The notes under the pieces were generated by a model. The model was given only the letters and a program-made list of their open reading frames with translations, did not search any database and had not been told where the DNA came from. This document shows positions 6,055 through 6,503 of a stretch of 6,503 bases of DNA, one piece after another (position 1 is the stretch's first letter; every line of letters begins with the position of its first letter). The DNA is from Spirochaetales bacterium. GTDB taxonomy: Bacteria; Spirochaetota; Spirochaetia; DSM-27196; PWMO01. The position numbers and the translations under genes are program-made. The stretch is from positions 1 to 6,503 of the forward strand of contig SKLB01000116.1 in NCBI GenBank assembly GCA_007123465.1, read 5' to 3'.

Positions 6055-6503
6055 TCCAATTCTCCTGTCCACTGTACGTACCAGCCGGTTGCCGGCTGCG
6101 CGTCATCACACATGGAGCTGTGAAGCTCGGACTCGCTGCCCCCGGCTACTGCGCTGACCGCCAGCTCCCAGCTGCCGTATGGCAGGATCTGCGGGCCAAT
6201 GGTAAATTGCGGCTGATCCGCCGCACTCTCCCCCAGAAGCTGCCAGTCGCGCTCGCCGCGCAGGCGGGCGTAGATGCGGTAGGCCTCGGGCTGATAGTCG
6301 TCCGGGGAGTCCCAGGCAACGGTAAAGCGCTCCTCGGCAATCTCCACCGGCTGCCCGACCTTGTTAAGACTGTCCAGCTCGGCATTCAGCTCGAGCTCAA
6401 TCCCGTTGAAGACCCGCAATGCGCGGGCGTTGCCCGTCACCGGCCGCCCGGAGTCGGAGAGCTCCAGCGCCACGCGGTAGACGCCGGTGGCAAGCCCTTC
6501 AAG
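6051..6503 (-). CDS. C-terminal part of a modular FN3-type, probably exported, protein
   Basis: The frame is open from the right edge to TGA at 6053-6051, giving the last 150 residues of a protein that starts outside the window. The first 45 or so residues (LEGLATGVYRVALEL, then VTGNARALRV) resemble the end of the Ig-like modules in the next gene: a G-x-Y-x-L strand, a turn, then V-x-G and a V/I-rich strand. Residues about 53-130 look like a fibronectin type III fold (FTVAWDSP, AYRIYARLRG, then PYGSWELAVSAV). The remainder is a short tail with one cysteine and two tryptophans. No catalytic domain is visible here, so the function is unknown; it may be an adhesion, carbohydrate-binding or scaffold partner of the GH16 lipoprotein. 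The stop overlaps that gene's start as ATGA, and its last codons carry that gene's ribosome-binding site. Confidence 0.8.
   Translation of the reverse strand, partial: LEGLATGVYRVALELSDSGRPVTGNARALRVFNGIELELNAELDSLNKVGQPVEIAEERFTVAWDSPDDYQPEAYRIYARLRGERDWQLLGESAADQPQFTIGPQILPYGSWELAVSAVAGGSESELHSSMCDDAQPATGWYVQWTGELE
6061..6066 (-). promoter_or_regulatory. Ribosome-binding site that fixes the GH16 gene start
   Basis: AGGAGA on the minus strand, six bases upstream of ATG 6054 and inside the end of the upstream gene. It supports ATG 6054 over GTG 6072, which would place this site within the coding sequence and add six charged residues before the signal peptide. Confidence 0.75.

Noticed and set aside
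6052..6072. GTG 6072 as the start of the GH16 lipoprotein
   Set aside because: The AGGAGA ribosome site would lie inside the coding sequence, and ATG 6054 gives a standard signal peptide and ATGA overlap.

Overview
The window is GC-rich, densely coded bacterial chromosome holding seven protein genes, two of them cut by the window edges. No rRNA, tRNA, CRISPR array or insertion sequence is visible. The best guess for the source is a free-living member of the Spirochaetota. This rests on the secreted lipoprotein with repeated beta-sandwich modules of a style I associate with that phylum, together with the NtrC-type regulator and the cyclic-nucleotide/HD-GYP protein. No phylogenetic marker is present, so the assignment is an inference.

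Layout. (1) 1-209 (+): the C-terminal end of a multi-pass membrane protein, probably YeeE/YedE-like. (2) 210-362: a gap with potentially exclusive RNA hairpins, leading into (3) 363-1235 (+): rfbA/rmlA, glucose-1-phosphate thymidylyltransferase, the entry step to dTDP-sugars for surface glycans. (4) 1324 to about 2349 (-): a cyclic-nucleotide-binding domain fused to an HD-GYP phosphodiesterase domain. It converges on rfbA, and its 5' end has no ordinary start codon. (5) 2350-2531: a divergent control region with promoter-like sequences for both flanking genes. (6) 2532-3932 (+): an NtrC-type sigma-54 activator whose receiver has Asn where the phospho-accepting Asp is expected. It overlaps by one base (TGATG) with (7) 3932-4345 (+): a small VanZ-like membrane protein. 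(8) 4333-6054 (-): a lipoprotein with three Ig-like modules and a C-terminal GH16 glycanase domain, tail-to-tail with the VanZ-like gene (13-base overlap). (9) 6051-6503 (-): the C-terminal part of an FN3-type protein, upstream of and translationally coupled (ATGA) to the GH16 gene.

Together the genes suggest envelope and polysaccharide functions (dTDP-sugar synthesis, VanZ-like protein, exported glycanase) around a regulatory pair. In that pair a cyclic-nucleotide/c-di-GMP-type protein is divergent from a probably phosphorylation-independent RpoN activator. The most interesting signals are the degenerate receiver, the broken or non-canonical start of the HD-GYP gene at a run of five G, and a possible -24/-12 promoter between the two regulators. 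I see no wholly new system that the sequence alone would establish.
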